Source: Flaccisagitta enflata | Taxonomy: Eukaryota > Chaetognatha > Sagittoidea > Aphragmophora | Assembly (NCBI GenBank): GCA_965153355.1 | Contig: OZ231126.1 | Location: 16,430,001 to 16,494,000 of the forward strand | Reading direction: 5' to 3' | DNA length: 64,000 nt | Shown here: positions 30,190 through 46,495 of the stretch, one piece after another | How the letters are laid out: each line of letters begins with the position of its first letter | Position numbering within the stretch: position 1 is the stretch's first letter | The notes under the pieces: model-generated | Databases searched by the model: none | Told to the model about the DNA's origin: nothing | What the model saw: only the letters and a program-made list of their open reading frames with translations | Position numbers and translations under genes: made by a program

Positions 30190-30845
30190 TACGCTCCAGC
30201 GCACTACCAGCCAAAACACGGAATGAGTCGAGGTAGAATGATCGTCTCTCATTTTGATGTTTTTTGGGTCATTGTAGTGTGAACAATATAAATCTAAAGG
30301 AAACTAAATCACTTTTGGGGCCGTTTTTAAAATATATGCAAACATGGTGTAAATTTAGTATATTTTTCATGATAACTCTTTGTGGTGATGTTTTCTGGTA
30401 TTCTTGACTAAAGATTCGGATTCAGCGAGTGCTTTGCGGTTTGTTTGATATGTCACACTATACAGTTTTGAAAAAGAAATAAAAAGTTAATTTTTTCAGA
30501 ATATTGCTATAAAATACATTTATTTTTAATGATTTTATAAAAAAAGCAAGCTTTTACTTCTTTTTCAAAAGTATATAGTGTGAAACATCAAACGAACCGC
30601 AAGCCACCCACTGAGTCCAAATCTGCGGTCAAAAATACTAAAAAAAATCATCACAAAGAGTTATGATGAAAAATGTACTAAATTTGTACTATTTTTGTAT
30701 ATATTTCAAAAAGCGCCCCAAAAATGATTTAGTTCTTTTCAGGTTTGTATTATACACACCACAAGGACTCAAAACCTATCAGAGTTGTAGACGATCATTT
30801 CAAGTCAACTCATTCCGTGTTCTGGCGGACAGTGAGCGGTGCTCC
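30190..30845. mobile_element. Palindromic element J (~655 bp)
   Basis: Arms pair from AACACGGAATGAGT (left ~30215, right ~30815) through AATGATCGTCT, AACTAAATCA, AAACATCAAACGAACCGCAA and a centre near 30525. The outer ends (CGCTCCAGCGCACTACC and complement of GGCGGACAGTGAGCGG) are more divergent. No ORF. Confidence 0.75.
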
Positions 30846-31396
30846 ACTGTATCTTGATCTGTAAAAGTGCAAATATTGTTGGTCCATTCACTTTTTCTAT
30901 GTATTCGAATTGAGATGATGGGGGGGGGGGAGAATCTCCATGTCAGTATCCAACATGAAATGGATTATTGGCGTTCAATAGAAATAAGAATCAAATAACT
31001 GTCAAATATGCACGAGGGTTTGACAGACACGTAATTTAGTTTTTTACGTTTCGACATTTAGTCTTTGATATGCTTTTGTTTTCATGACGGAGTGCGGAAG
31101 AAAATGATAGAAATATCGTATCGCGGGGCCGAATGGCGCGTTCTCGCACTTTTTGACTCGTGCATACAGACGTACCGACGGACCAACGGATGTATAGGCA
31201 AAGCCTCTTACAGAATTGAGTGTCCTTAAATTAAAAAGACATTGTTTTCTCAAGATTAGATTGGAATGACGCCAGATAAACGCCAGACGGGGCAGACGGG
31301 GCAAACGTTTGAAACCATCTATTCTCTGCATGTGCGCGCGCGCGGTCTACAGAAACCGGTAAAGGACACACATTAGACTTCTTAAATTGTAGAGGA
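30846..31396. other. No gene seen; decayed hairpin-element remnant
   Basis: 31130-31215 keeps CTCGCACTTTTTGACTCGTG, ACCGACGGACCAACGG and AAGCCTCTTACAGA, a weak family C-like remnant on the minus strand. The rest is unassigned. Confidence 0.45.
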
Positions 31397-31531
<135 letters not shown>

Positions 31532-31939
31532 AAAAAAAGAAAAATTAACAGAATCGGATCGTAGTCGCATGTGAGACATCGCAAAAACATTCAATTGCAA
31601 TGCTAAGATCTCTAAGAGTTACATACCAGACTGCCAGCACCCTCACATGCCACAGAAAATGTACAGAAAGGATTTTTGCCTACAACCTTTCCTTTGTTTT
31701 AAAATGGGAAAAGGGGTGGGTGGCGGCCATGAGTAAAATCAGTCATAAAATTATGGTCATAAAAGTTGGCAAATCTTAATGTTATCATGAATGAAGCCAG
31801 TCCCTGCTGTTGGCAGCCATTCTGGCTTTATAAGGTTTCCACGGCTTAGTCTGTTACATACATATTGTTCCACTTGTCATGCTACTCAGTTTCTTGGATT
31901 AGAATATCCGGTGATCGCATTAGGCTTGACCTCGATTCT

Positions 31940-32170
31940 ATCCTTTATGGGTATGGTTTCTTAACAATGTTGCCCTCCGATGATTTGTTAAGTTTTGTTT
32001 AAGTAGGTAACAATCATTTGCCCTTATCTATTTCTGGTAAGTATTTGTGTTTCGTGTTGGACTCAGAATGGATGTTTGCTAAATAAGTTTTGCTGGATGG
32101 AGTGATGGAGTGATGCGCGTAGTAACTAGTCAGCGAGGGCTCAAAAGGCCCTCTTCCGTTTTTCAGTGTG
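31940..32170 (+). repeat. Dispersed repeat K, copy 1
   Basis: Shares with 56350-56580 the blocks CTTAACAATGTTGCCCT, ACAATCATTTGCCCTTA, TTTTGCT.AATGGA, AACTGGTCAGTGAGGGCTCA-like and GGCCCTCTTC...TTTTCAGT. Non-coding; type unknown. 32171-32400 is unassigned. Confidence 0.65.
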
Positions 32171-32402
32171 GGTATAAAAAGGGATATTGTCATACATATT
32201 TACCCTTTCCAAATAAGTTTTTTAGGTTTTTTTTTTAGGAAAACAGAATATCTTTGACGCTTTTTAAGCCAATTTCAGAATTTTCGTCGAGTTTTGCCAT
32301 AATATTTTCCTCTTCAAAAACCGAGTGTAAACAAAAAAAAAATAGATGAATCCTGAGAGAAAATTTGACATTTTCAAGTTGGCACAATTGACTGAGACTT
32401 CC

Positions 32403-33517
32403 TCATGCCGCCTTCATGCCGCCTTCATGCCACTCTCATGCCGCCTTCGTGCCGTCTTCATGCCACTCTCATGTTGCCTTTATGCCACTCTCATGCCGCC
32501 TTCGTGCCGCCTTGATGCCACTCTCATGTCGCCTTTATGCCACTGTCATGCCGCCCTCGTACCGCCTTCATGCCACTCTCATGTCGCCTTTATGCCACTC
32601 TCATGCCGCCTTCGCGCCGCCTTCATGCCACTCTCATGCCGCCTTCATGCCACTCTCATGCCAATCTCATGTCGCCTTCGTGCTGCCTTTATGCCACTCT
32701 CATGCCGCCTTCATGCCGCCTTCATGCCACTCTCATGCCGCCTTCATGCCGCCTTCATGCCACTCTCATGCCGCCTTCATGCCACTCTCATGCCACTCTC
32801 ATGCCACTCTCATGCCACTCTCATGTCGCCTTAGTGCTGCCTTTATGCCACTCTCATGCCGCCTTCGTGCCGCCTTCATGCCACTCTCATGCCGCCTTCA
32901 TGCCGCCTTCATGCCACTCTCATGCCGCCTTCATGCCACTCTCATGCCACTCTCATGCCACTCTCATGCCACTCTCATGTCGCCTTAGTGCTGCCTTTAT
33001 GCCACTCTCATGCCGCCTTCGTGCCGCCTTCATGCCACTCTCATGCCGCCTTCATGCCACTCTCATGTCACTCTCTTGTCGCCTTCATGCCACTCTCATG
33101 CCACTCTCGTGCCGCCTTTGTGCCGCCTTCGTGCCACTCTCATGCCGCCTTTGTGCCGCCTTCATGCTACTCTCATGCCGCTTTCGTGCCGCCTTCATGC
33201 TACTCTCATGCCACTTTCGTGCCGCCTTTGTGCCGCCTTCATGCTACTCTCATGCCGCTTTCATGCCGCCTTCATGCTACTCTCATGCCGCTTTCGTGCC
33301 GCCTTCATGCTACTCTCATGCCACTCTCATGCCGCCTTTGTGCCGCCTTCATGCTACTCTCATGCCGCTTTCGTGCCGCCTTCATGCCACTCTCATGCCA
33401 CCTTTGTGCCGCCTTCGTGCCACTCTCATGCCGCCTTCGTGCCGCCTTCATGCTACTCTCATGCCACTTTCGTGCCGCCTTCATGCCACTCTCATGCCGC
33501 TCTCTTGTCGCTCTCGA
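32403..33517 (+). repeat. 11-bp minisatellite array (~1.1 kb)
   Basis: About one hundred 11-bp units, mainly ATGCCGCCTTC and ATGCCACTCTC, arranged in higher-order groups. Because 11 is not a multiple of 3 and the units lack stops, all three plus frames stay open and encode the same 11-residue pattern. The 160-340-aa frames are therefore not evidence for a gene. Confidence 0.95.
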
Positions 33518-33705
33518 TTGCCAGTCCCAATGTTCCACGATACAATCTTCTTTCTATCATGATATCGCCATCACCATTCTCAATCATGCAGTTAATACGG
33601 CGAAGCTACCACTCATTTATCATTACTATCGTTACGCCATTACTCTTAACCTTTTGCATCAATTACCATTTATGTCTAAATTGCATACGACCCATCGTCC
33701 ACCTT

Positions 33706-34322
33706 CTTAGGTCGAGGTGCAAACGAAGACAAAGTTTGATTTTCAGTCACAATGAATTGTTATATTTACCTATCCTAGTAAGTTTTAAGGTTTGAAATCA
33801 AAATTTTCATACTCCAGATTTCTTTAGGAATATTAGGAAATAATCACCAAACAATAAGTTTCTATTGTCTGTTCATAAAAACCAAAGTTAGTAAATTAAA
33901 CAAGAAAATTTCTCCTGAAAATGAGAGGAAAAGTTCATAAAGTTATTGGGTAAAATTATAATTCTGTTTTTAAATGCAAAATTTTGCATTTCTAAATACA
34001 TGGCCCTCATCTTTTAAATTTTGAGATAAACGTTATGTTTTTGAAAATGGTGATTTTTAAATCTCTATGCAAAGTTATAATTTTACCCAGAACATATAAG
34101 ATTGTGAAAGAAGATTTTTCTTAAAAATCCCTTTTTTCTGACCTTTATCATTACATTTCACAATTACTTTGGACACAGATATGGTTTTTAATGCAAAAAT
34201 AGTTTAAACATAAACTGATTATCATTTTTCATCAATAAAATATGCAAATTAACAATGTCTGTGATATTGCAAAAAATTGTGTTGACTGATCAAATTTTGT
34301 CTTCGATTGCACCCCGACTTAG
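33706..34322. mobile_element. Palindromic element L (~617 bp)
   Basis: The left end GTCGAGGTGCAAACGAAGAC with AAAGTTTGAT pairs with the right end ATCAAATTTTGTCTTCGATT and GCACCCCGAC. Imperfect pairing continues (CAGTCACAATGAATTG with CAAAAAATTGTGTTGACTG) to an AT-rich centre near 33990. No ORF. Confidence 0.7.
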
Positions 34323-34445
34323 CCATACATAGCCGAAAAGCTCTATTCCCCGCTTGTCCACCATCTAAGCCATTCATAGCTTAAAAGCTCCAATTCCCAC
34401 TGGTCCACCTTCTTAGCCATGCATACATAGCAAAAATGCTCCAGC
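34317..34445 (+). repeat. ~58-bp tandem repeat, two to three units
   Basis: Units of CTTAGCCATACATAGC, AAAAGCTCC and TTCCCACTGGTCCACC-like blocks start near 34317, 34366 and 34424. 34446-35138 shows no gene or recognised repeat. Confidence 0.65.
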
Positions 34446-35138
34446 CTCAAACCTTGTTGAATTACCCAACCTCCTCTTCCCTTTCAATTCCTTATCAGCT
34501 TTCTACAGCCGCGAACTTGTGTTTTGTTTGCTCAGTTTTGGCGCCCTGATGCGCGGATATGAAAAATGGTTATTGTCTCTTTAATGCCTTATTGGTTAAT
34601 GGTTGGATCTTCCGGGTTTTTTGTTCTTTTTTGTTAAAATTTGGTTTGGGGCTATTGCATTTCATGACTGAAGAGCTGTGGAAAAAGTGAGAGAGAGAGC
34701 TGTCAAAGTCAAAGTGAAAGGTGGTGTTTGCACGGAGATGAAATGCTGCTTCAGCAAAATTGCACTCGTTTACACGTTGGATTACAACATCACGCACGAT
34801 TTTCTTTTTCCAAGAAATTAGAATGACCTTCTAGCGTCAGATCAACAGCTGTATAGTTGAAGCACGCCATAACGGATGTAAAAAAAAACAAAACAAATTT
34901 TATCAACTTTCGATGGAAAAAGTTAAAGCATCAAATTTAGATTTTAAGTTTATTGATTATCTGCTTGAGGTTTTCGGTTGTTATAAATGTTTGGTATGAA
35001 GTATCCCATCGCAGTGCGGTCTAGGAGGCGTTGACAGAAGTATCTGGCATCAACATAAAGAACGGGAAAAGGTTCGCGAGCCACACGACGGTTGAGCCAC
35101 GAGGCAAAAGTTATTCAGTCATTGCATGATTATGTCCT

Positions 35139-35846
<708 letters not shown>

Positions 35847-36214
35847 ATGGAAGATTGGATTCGAGCGGCTCAAAAAAAAGAAAAAAAGAAAAAAAAAGAG
35901 CCAAATAAAAGAGGGCGGAACGCCATCATCATGTAAATGAGAACTTGAACTAAAACTCTCATTTGTCATCATATTTCCTTTTACTTTTGAACCGCACATG
36001 TGCCGGCATGTGTCGGCATGAGTCTTTGACATTCATTTGTCATCATTGTATCGAGGGAAAATTAATTTGTACCGGATCGTCGCACATCAGTTATGATTGA
36101 GGAAAGGTACAAACACGGACGGATAGACTAGCAAGAAAAATCCAGATTCTGATGACGCAGGGAGATAAAGAGACGGCGCTGACGAGTCAAGCAGGGATAA
36201 GAGAAGATCAACCT

Positions 36215-36420
<206 letters not shown>

Positions 36421-36535
36421 CATTGGCCTGAGGGTCAATTGGAGTTAATACAATATGTAAGAGAGAGAACAAGCGCCTCATTAGTTCAAAACAGTGGGGC
36501 AACGGCCTCAATGCTGAGTTGGACATTTTTTTGCT

Positions 36536-36660
36536 TGACGGAACAAGGGCGGGTACACGACTTGGGTCAGTCGCGTGTGTTTGGGCAGGGACTTTTATAC
36601 TCAATCCAGTCGCGGACGGTTGGGCAGAAGCAGTAATGCAGCGACTTTTATACTTAAAAG
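36536..36660 (-). repeat. Hairpin element A, right-end fragment
   Basis: GGAACAAGGGCGGGTACACG, CAGTCGCGTGTGTTTGGGCAGG and a duplicated CAGTCGCGGACGGTTGGGCAG resemble the right end of family A on the minus strand; hairpin and GTCC parts are absent. Confidence 0.55.
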
Positions 36661-36700
36661 ACAACTTTTTGACGATTTTCTCCTCGTCAAGTCTTAATGA

Positions 36701-36914
36701 AACAAGGCCGGGTACACGGCTACCCCAGTTGCGTGCGGGTGGGCAGGGGCTGAATTTGATGTCACTTGACATTTGGGCAGCAGCAGTGAGGCAAAGACCG
36801 CAAAAACCAAAGAAAAAATAAAGAGAGATGGACCGATGGACGGACGGACGGACCAACAGACGGACGAACGGACCGACAAAACAGGGTGTAGAGTCGCGTA
36901 GCACGCGACTAAAA
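36701..36914 (-). repeat. Hairpin element A, copy 6 (complete)
   Basis: AACAAGGCCGGGTACACGGC, GTGCGGGTGGGCAGGGGC, GGACGGACGGACC array, AGGGTGTAGAGTCGCGTAGC and ACGCGACTAAAAAG. 36915-37149 is unassigned. Confidence 0.85.
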
Positions 36915-37149
36915 AGACGCGCTGCATGGATGAAACCATCTACCTTCTCACCAAAAACAAGCCCGACCGGGCAACGATGCGTCCGGGCAGTGTTTCTGTG
37001 TGTATTGATCATGTGACATATATGGAGAAACAGATAGACGAACAGACAGGTGAAACGACTAAGTAGTAAAAGAGGCTCTCAAAACATGTTGGTTGATCGT
37101 TTGTTTCATTCTAGGATCTGGCAAAAAAACAGCTGAGAAACGCGGTATT

Positions 37150-37245
37150 TTGCACTTGCGTAACGGACATACCGACGGACGGACGGACAGACGGACAGAC
37201 AAACCCTCTTATAGAGATGCATTCCTGACGGACGCATCTAAAAAT
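37150..37245 (-). repeat. Hairpin element B, copy 2 (short)
   Basis: Minus strand: TTTTTAGATGCG, CATCTCTATAAGAGGG and a GTCC/GTCT array; the right part of the family is missing. 37246-37649 has no recognised feature. Confidence 0.6.
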
Positions 37246-37649
37246 TAGAGAAAAGCAGATCGAATGTTACGCGATTGATTCAAAATTAGAGAAAAACAGA
37301 TTGAATGTGACGTGATTGTTGAGCTAGAGCAATTCTACCTACATTTGAGATGAAGCATCATTTCATTCTTTTACTCCTAATTGAATCAGTCTATAGTTAA
37401 AAGTTAAGTTCCATTTTGAAACAATTTCTTTAGGGTCAACACTAAAGTTAATGCCTATTGGTGTGAATGTAGTTAAAACCTACACACACAGACCGACAGC
37501 CTTCCTAAGCGCACAATGCAACGGCGAGACAGACTAGCTTAGCAAAAGCAGCGTTAAGCTTAGTGCACTGCTGACTAGACACATGATTGGTCGTGAATTT
37601 CAGAGCGTTAACGTAAGGGCCTGACTTAAAGTACTTGGCTCTTGTCCTT

Positions 37650-37960
37650 GTTAGATGCGTCCTCGCATCTCTATAAGAGGGTCTGTCCGTCCGTCCGTCC
37701 GTCCGTCCGTCCGTCCGTCCGTCCGTCCGTCCGTCCGTCTGTCCGTCTGTCCGTCCGTCCGTCCGTCCGTCCGTCGTCCGTCCGTCCGTCTGTCCGTCTG
37801 TCCGTCCGTCCGTCCGTCCGTCCGTCCGTCCGTCCGTCCGTCCGTCCGTCCATCCGTCCGTCCATCCGACCGTCCGTCCGCCCGTCCGTCCGTCCATCCG
37901 TCCGTCCGCCCGTCCGTCCGTCCGTCCGTCCGTCCGTCCGTCCGTCCGTCCGTCCGTTAC
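37650..37960 (+). repeat. Hairpin element B, copy 3, with 276-bp GTCC array
   Basis: TTAGATGCGTCCTCGCATCT hairpin, CTATAAGAGGGTCTGTCC, then GTCC units with GTCT, GTCCATCC and GCCC variants to 37957. The Pro-Ser-Val-Arg frames are artefacts. 37961-38320 is unassigned. Confidence 0.85.
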
Positions 37961-38317
37961 GACTATTGAAAAATCGCGTTTCTCAGTTTTTGGCCACGGC
38001 GAGATCATATACTGAATTAAACGATCGATATACGTGCTTTGAGAGACTTCTTTGACTCTTATGTCAGACATTCCAGCAGTTTGTCTATCTGTTAAGTCTG
38101 TTCATCCATCTGTCTAACACAATCAGCGCGAATTTCGCTCCACGTAAGGAGACAATCAGGACGCATCGTTGCCCTGTCGGGCTGGTTTTTAACACCAAAA
38201 CAGTGGACAATCGATGCAAATACAGGAAAAAACGCCAAACAGACGGCCGAAAATGTTGTTCTCACACAGAAGATAAGAAGGAAAACACCATCGTGGCCTC
38301 GTGAACAAATAAGACAT

Positions 38318-41370
<3,053 letters not shown>

Positions 41371-42379
41371 AAGAGAAATTGAGAGCAGTATGCAGTATAG
41401 AGACGGAAATCGGAAACCGGATATTCTCTGAAGAGCGGAGGAAACTTTTCTTGTCCGTCACATTGCAGTGAATCGTGAATAAGCATTAAGCCACTCGGAT
41501 GGTTGTGGCAGTAGTAGAGTGATGGTGGCGTCGTTTGGGGGTCGGTAGAGGCGATGGTACTGGTGATGGTAGTGGCAGTGGTGAAGTGATGGTAGATGGT
41601 AATGGTGGGGTTGATGATGGTGGTGATAGTAGCGAAGGTGCAGTGGAGAATGCAAAAGTGATGCCACCGTTGATAGTAATGGATGCGGGGCTGATGGTAG
41701 AGTTCGATTGGACCCGAAGTAGTTTTGAAATTAAATAGTTATTAGTTAACTACCTTTCACCTGAGTGGTACTATCTAGGAAATAAATATACGGACACCTA
41801 ACCATGATTATAGCAGCTAAACTTTAATATCCAATAAAACAATAAAAGCAGATCCATTAACTATGACAAAAAATCTTCCATTAAAGAACGAGCAGAGTTT
41901 GGTAGCTCAATCCGTTTCCAAATTAAGGCGTTTTGAAGAAAAACCGTCATTTTATCAAAATCTAATTTTGAGGTTTTCAGTTCAAATCTTCAAAGGACAA
42001 TTTACATTGAAATAGCTCTCAAATCTAAATGGGTCGAGCAAAATCATTCTGCTTGTTCTCAATAGATCACATTTTCGACAATTTTTTTATTGTTTAAAAA
42101 ATTGAGGACTGCAGTCAATCATAATGCTCTAGAATTATCTAGTAATAAAAGAAAATAAAACTGATTCTTCAATTTTTTCGTTGCTTTTTAAGAGGCAAAG
42201 GATACACTGATTCAAGTTGAAAAATCATAGGCCAATCCCGTAATAAATCAGAACAGAAGCTCTTGATAGATCAAAATACCAGATAATGACTAAAAATTTA
42301 ATCATTTGGGCATATACTTCATTCAGTGATTGAAAAGGCTAACTCTTCTCCTGCTGTCCGTATATTCATTTCCTAGGTA
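41371..42379. other. No gene seen; GGT/GAT-rich triplet stretch
   Basis: 41535-41700 is rich in GATGGT/AGTGG triplets (Gly/Asp-rich frame, not believed). 41701-42379 is AT-rich and unassigned. Confidence 0.5.
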
Positions 42380-42573
42380 GGGGTGTATCTCCCCACAGCT
42401 AAAGCGCCCAATAGCTAAAATTTTTTCTTTACAGATTGACCCCAGAGCTAAAATATTTTTTTAGCTTTGCAGCCAATTTTAAAAGATTTTATGTCTAAAG
42501 ATATTGTCAGAAAAAGTGGTCTAACTTCTAAAATTTTTTATCAGTGATTGGCCTAAGTTCTAAAAAAAAAAAG

Positions 42574-43068
42574 AGGCCTGTATATTATTGAGTTTCCCCT
42601 CCCCATGGTAGGGGGGAAAAATCAAAGGGTCTGCACACTCAACAGATCCACAAAGTTAAATAAGAGGCCGAAAGAAATCTAGCAAAGGAAATCTACCTAA
42701 ATTTTGCATAAATCGAAGTAAAAAAGGCTTAGGTAAAACAGAACACCAAAACCTTTCCGTCATTGGAGTATTATGCGCTTAAAAAACTACTTCGCCAAAA
42801 CAGCCAAAAAGATCAAGTGTGTCTGGAGATAGGGAAGGAAATCAAAGGGGGAAAAAAGAGAGAAAAAAGGAATTTTTGGGAAAATATAACAGTACCAAAT
42901 CATAAAACACAATTTAACACTATTTAAACCCTAACTACATTGTTTTATTGCTATATGGGAAAGAAAATCATAGATATAAAAATGCGACGCGACACATCGC
43001 AGGGAAGAAAATTAATGCCATTGGGGGGGGAAAAATCAAAAGTGACTCAATGATATACACCCCTGGAT
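42574..43068 (-). repeat. Dispersed repeat E, copy 3, inside the compound element
   Basis: GCCTGTATATTATTGAG, GGAGATAGGGAAGGAAATC, AAATCATAAAACACAATTTA, CTAACTACATTGTTTTATTG and TCAATGATATACACCCCTGG are the complement of copies 1 and 2, with ~170 bp extra near 42640-42830. Confidence 0.75.
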
Positions 43069-43238
43069 AAAGATAAAAGGGAACAAATTAGGTGTAAAGC
43101 CACATTTAAAACAATGCACAAATCAATTCTCATCCTTTTACACATGTTTTATTTGCTGATATTATACTTCAAATATATGGTACAGTTGGACTTCACTACA
43201 TGACTATGCAAATTCATGCCTTTTAGTGAAGCTGCTCT

Positions 43239-43446
43239 ACAAGGCCGTATATGGGCTACCAAAGTCGCGTGCAGGTTGGCAGGGGCAGTGGTAAAAAGGT
43301 TATTTAAGCAATTTGGCAGGAGCAATAACGCAAAAACCGTCTATAAACGCCAAAAAAAATTAATGCAAACGGACCGACCAATCAACCAACAGACCAGCCG
43401 ACCAACTGACATAGGGGGTCATAGATTTGTTTAGCACATGCCTTAG
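43239..43446 (-). repeat. Hairpin element A, copy 7, with an empty site nearby
   Basis: ACAAGGCCGTATATGGGCTACC, GTGCAGGTTGGCAGGGGC, ACGCCAAAAAAAATT, GACCGACCAATCAACC, and a degenerate terminal hairpin. The flanks TTTTAGTGAAGCTGC and AAGAACAGCAACTAGTATAC occur together, without the element, in inverse orientation at about 44865-44940, which gives the pre-insertion sequence. Confidence 0.75.
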
Positions 43447-43546
43447 AATTTAAAAAAACTCATAAAGAACAGCAACTAGTATACCTTGTAGGTGGGCAAG
43501 CCTTGATAGCAGGTGCACAACAGTTCTCAAATGTATCAATAAACAA

Positions 43547-44540
43547 TAATTTGCAAATGAACTTTATTTAAATCTACTATTGCTTGTGCATGCTTTACCA
43601 TCTACTGCCCTTTCTGATTTCATATGTGTTTTTATTGCGCACCAGTGACTATCAAAGGCTTTGTCCTCTTGTTTGTCTGTTGCTCCCTTGGTTGATCAAT
43701 CGATCCATCTCTGTTCCTCATATCTGTTTCTCATATCTGTTTCTGTTATCTGTTTTTCAAATGTTTCTCAATGCCTTCCTCTTTAAACATTAGGCGCTTA
43801 CTTTTTAGATGTTAGGTGCACTTAGATTTTCAAACCATGCCAATACTTTTAGTTCTAAATTGGCCTCATGTCTAAACATTTTTTTTAGAAGTCAGGTCAT
43901 TTATCTCTGTTTCTTATAACTGTTTTTTATATCTGTTTCTCAATGCCTTCCTGTTTTTTAGACATCAGGCGCTTACTTTTTAGCTGTTGGGCGCATTTAG
44001 ATTTTCAAAACATGCCAATGCTTTTAGTTTCAAATTAGCCTCAAGTCTAAAATTTTTTTTAGCTCTCAGGCCAAAATCATTTTTAGACATCAGGCCACTG
44101 GAAAAATTTAGCTTTCAGGCGCTTACCCCACCACCAATACTACCTAGGGGGGGAAGCGCCTGAAAGCTAAATCATTCCAGTGGCCTGATGTCTTAAAATG
44201 ATTTTGGCCTGACTTCTAAAAAAAATGTTTAGACATGAGGCCAATTTAAAACTAAAAGCATTGGCATGTTTTGAAAATCTAAATGCGCCCAACAGCTAAA
44301 AAGTAAGCGCCTGATGTCTAAAAAACAGGAAGGCATTGAGAAACAGATATAAAAAAACAGTTATAAGAAACAGAGATAAATGGATTGATAGACCAATGGA
44401 GCAACAGACCAATAAAAGGACAAAGTGTCTGATGATCATTAGTCTGCAATAAAAACATAACAAATCATAAAGTGCAGTGGATGGTAGAGCATGCATGAGC
44501 AATACTAAATTAAGATAAAGTCACATTGCAAATGGAATAT
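43547..44540. repeat. Inner palindrome 1 (centre ~44145)
   Basis: GACATCAGGCCACTGGAAAAATTTAGC...GCGCTTACCCC faces GGGAAGCGCCTGAAAGC...GGCCTGATGTC. Arms extend outward through AAACATGCCAATGCTTTTAG and CTGTTTCTCAATGCCTTCCT. The left arm carries an extra ~230-bp duplication (43680-43910). Confidence 0.8.
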
Positions 44541-45019
44541 ATAATTGATTACTGTTTATTGATATACAGTATGTTTTTGTAATGCAACATATCTCTGCTT
44601 CTAAGCATCATAGCAAAATACAGATTGCACCATTGGATAGAGCATGATTGACTTTTTTTTTTCTTTTTTTTTGCTATTAAAATGCATCATATTATATCTC
44701 TACTACAATGCCAGTAAATACCTTGATGTCTGCAACATCTTGAAAATAGCTGTCTGATTCTCCCTCTTTAGAAAATGAAAAGATTCAAATAATTGAATGA
44801 TAAATGTTCAAAGGGCTTTCCTGTGATTTTCTGCCATAAAAACATGCCAGTCTATAATGTATACTAGTTGCTGTTCTTAAAGAGACTTTGTAATCTTTTT
44901 TTTAAATTAAAACAGAGGCAGCTTCACTAAAACGCATAAAATTGCAGAGTCCCTTGAAATACCCTCTAGTTAAGCCCAACTGTACTGTATATTTAAACAA
45001 AAGTATCAGCAAAAAAAAA

Positions 45020-46495
45020 TATGTGTATAACAGACGTTCTTTTATGCCCCCATATTCATGGCAGTGGCCGGGTTCGCGATCAAATTGGTACTTTGTGGTA
45101 TTAAAAAGCAATTTCAGGTCTTGTTGAGGATTTTCTACCTTCCCTGGAGTAACGGTTTTAGTTTTACTACCATGGGTAATAAGTGGTTGTTGGGAAAATG
45201 TTCAATTTTGGTCACTTTGGCCTCAAATTTAGGCCACTTTGCCTTTGAAATCGAACCTAAAATCCATGAGATTATTAAACTAAAGCTCAAGAGCTAACCA
45301 GTGGTGCAATCCACATATTTTTATCTTTTTTCGTTTAGATTTGAGAGGGTTTTAAAGATGGGGCTTGAGAGGTTTTTTTTTGCAGCATGAAATCTGGGGG
45401 TAGTTTGGACATTTTTCACGTTTTTCACTATACTGCAGCTTTGGATTGACAAATCTCTAAAAAATTGGTGACCAAATTGAAGAGTTTTTGATGCTCTAAC
45501 TGATTCTGGAAAAAATTTTGATCGATATGGATGCAGAAAAAATTCATTTACTCTCAAAGATGGTGAAAAAAGTCAAATTTTATTGTCATTTAGGCTATTT
45601 CTCTTTGAAAAATTAGGCCACTTCCAAACTGAAAACTGATTGAAAATTCATGAGCAAATCAAACTACTGCTCAAAAGCAATTCAGGGGTGCAATCAGCAT
45701 GTTTAGATGTTGCTGCGCATAGATTTTACAGAACTTCAGAGATACAAGAGTATAGTCAAATGATGATTTTTCATACCCCTGTATCTTTGTAGTTCTGTAA
45801 AAATTGAATGCAGCAACATCTGAACATGCCAATTGCACCACTGATTAGCTCTTGAGCAGCAGTTTGATTTGCTCATGAATTTTAAGTCAATTTTCAGTTT
45901 GGAAGTGGCCTAATTTTTCAAAAAGAAGTAGCCTAAATGACGTTAAGATTTGACTTTTTTCACCTGCTTTGAGAGTTAATAAAATTTTTCTGAGGCCATA
46001 TCGATCAAAAATCTTTCCGGAATCAGTTGGAGCATCAAAAACTCTTCAATTTGGTCACCAATTTTTTAAAGATTTGTTAATCCAATGCTGCGATATCGTG
46101 AAAAACGTGAAAATTGTCAAATTTTCCCCTAAATTTCATGATGCAAAAAAACGCTCACAAGCCCCATCTTTAAAACCCTTTAAAATCTAAACGAAAAAAG
46201 ATAAAAACATGTGGATTGCACCACTGGTTAGCTCTCGAGCTCTAGTTTATTAATCTCATGGATTTTAGGTTCGATTTCAAAGGCAATATGGCCTAAATTT
46301 GAGGCCAAAGTGACCAAAATTGGACATTTTCCCAACACCCATGGTAGTATAACCAAAACCGCTACTCCAGGGAAGGTAGAAAATCCTCAACAAGACCTGA
46401 AATTGCTTTTTAATACCACAAAGTACCAATTTGATCGCGAACAAAGCCACTGCCATGAATATGGGGGCATAACAGAACGTCTGGTGTATAAGGAT
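45020..46495. repeat. Inner palindrome 2 (centre ~45755, arms ~730 bp)
   Basis: Paired blocks include ATGCCCCCATATTCATGGCAG, GGTACTTTGTGGTATTAAAA, CCTTCCCTGGAGTA, TTTGGTCACCAATTTTTTA and TTGAAGAG...GATGC. Many substitutions separate the arms, so it is older than the 26122-28483 repeat. Short frames here are mirrored pairs and not genes. Confidence 0.8.

Noticed and set aside
32346-33795. Four overlapping frames of 160-340 aa
   Set aside because: All are frames of the same 11-bp minisatellite, open by composition.
37682-37957. CRISPR-like array
   Set aside because: A continuous tetranucleotide array without unique spacers, in eukaryotic repeat DNA.
37642-38055. Pro-Ser-Val-Arg and Asp-Gly-Arg-Thr repeat frames
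   Set aside because: They translate the GTCC tetranucleotide array of hairpin element B in both strands; the array is length-variable and occurs in many non-coding copies.
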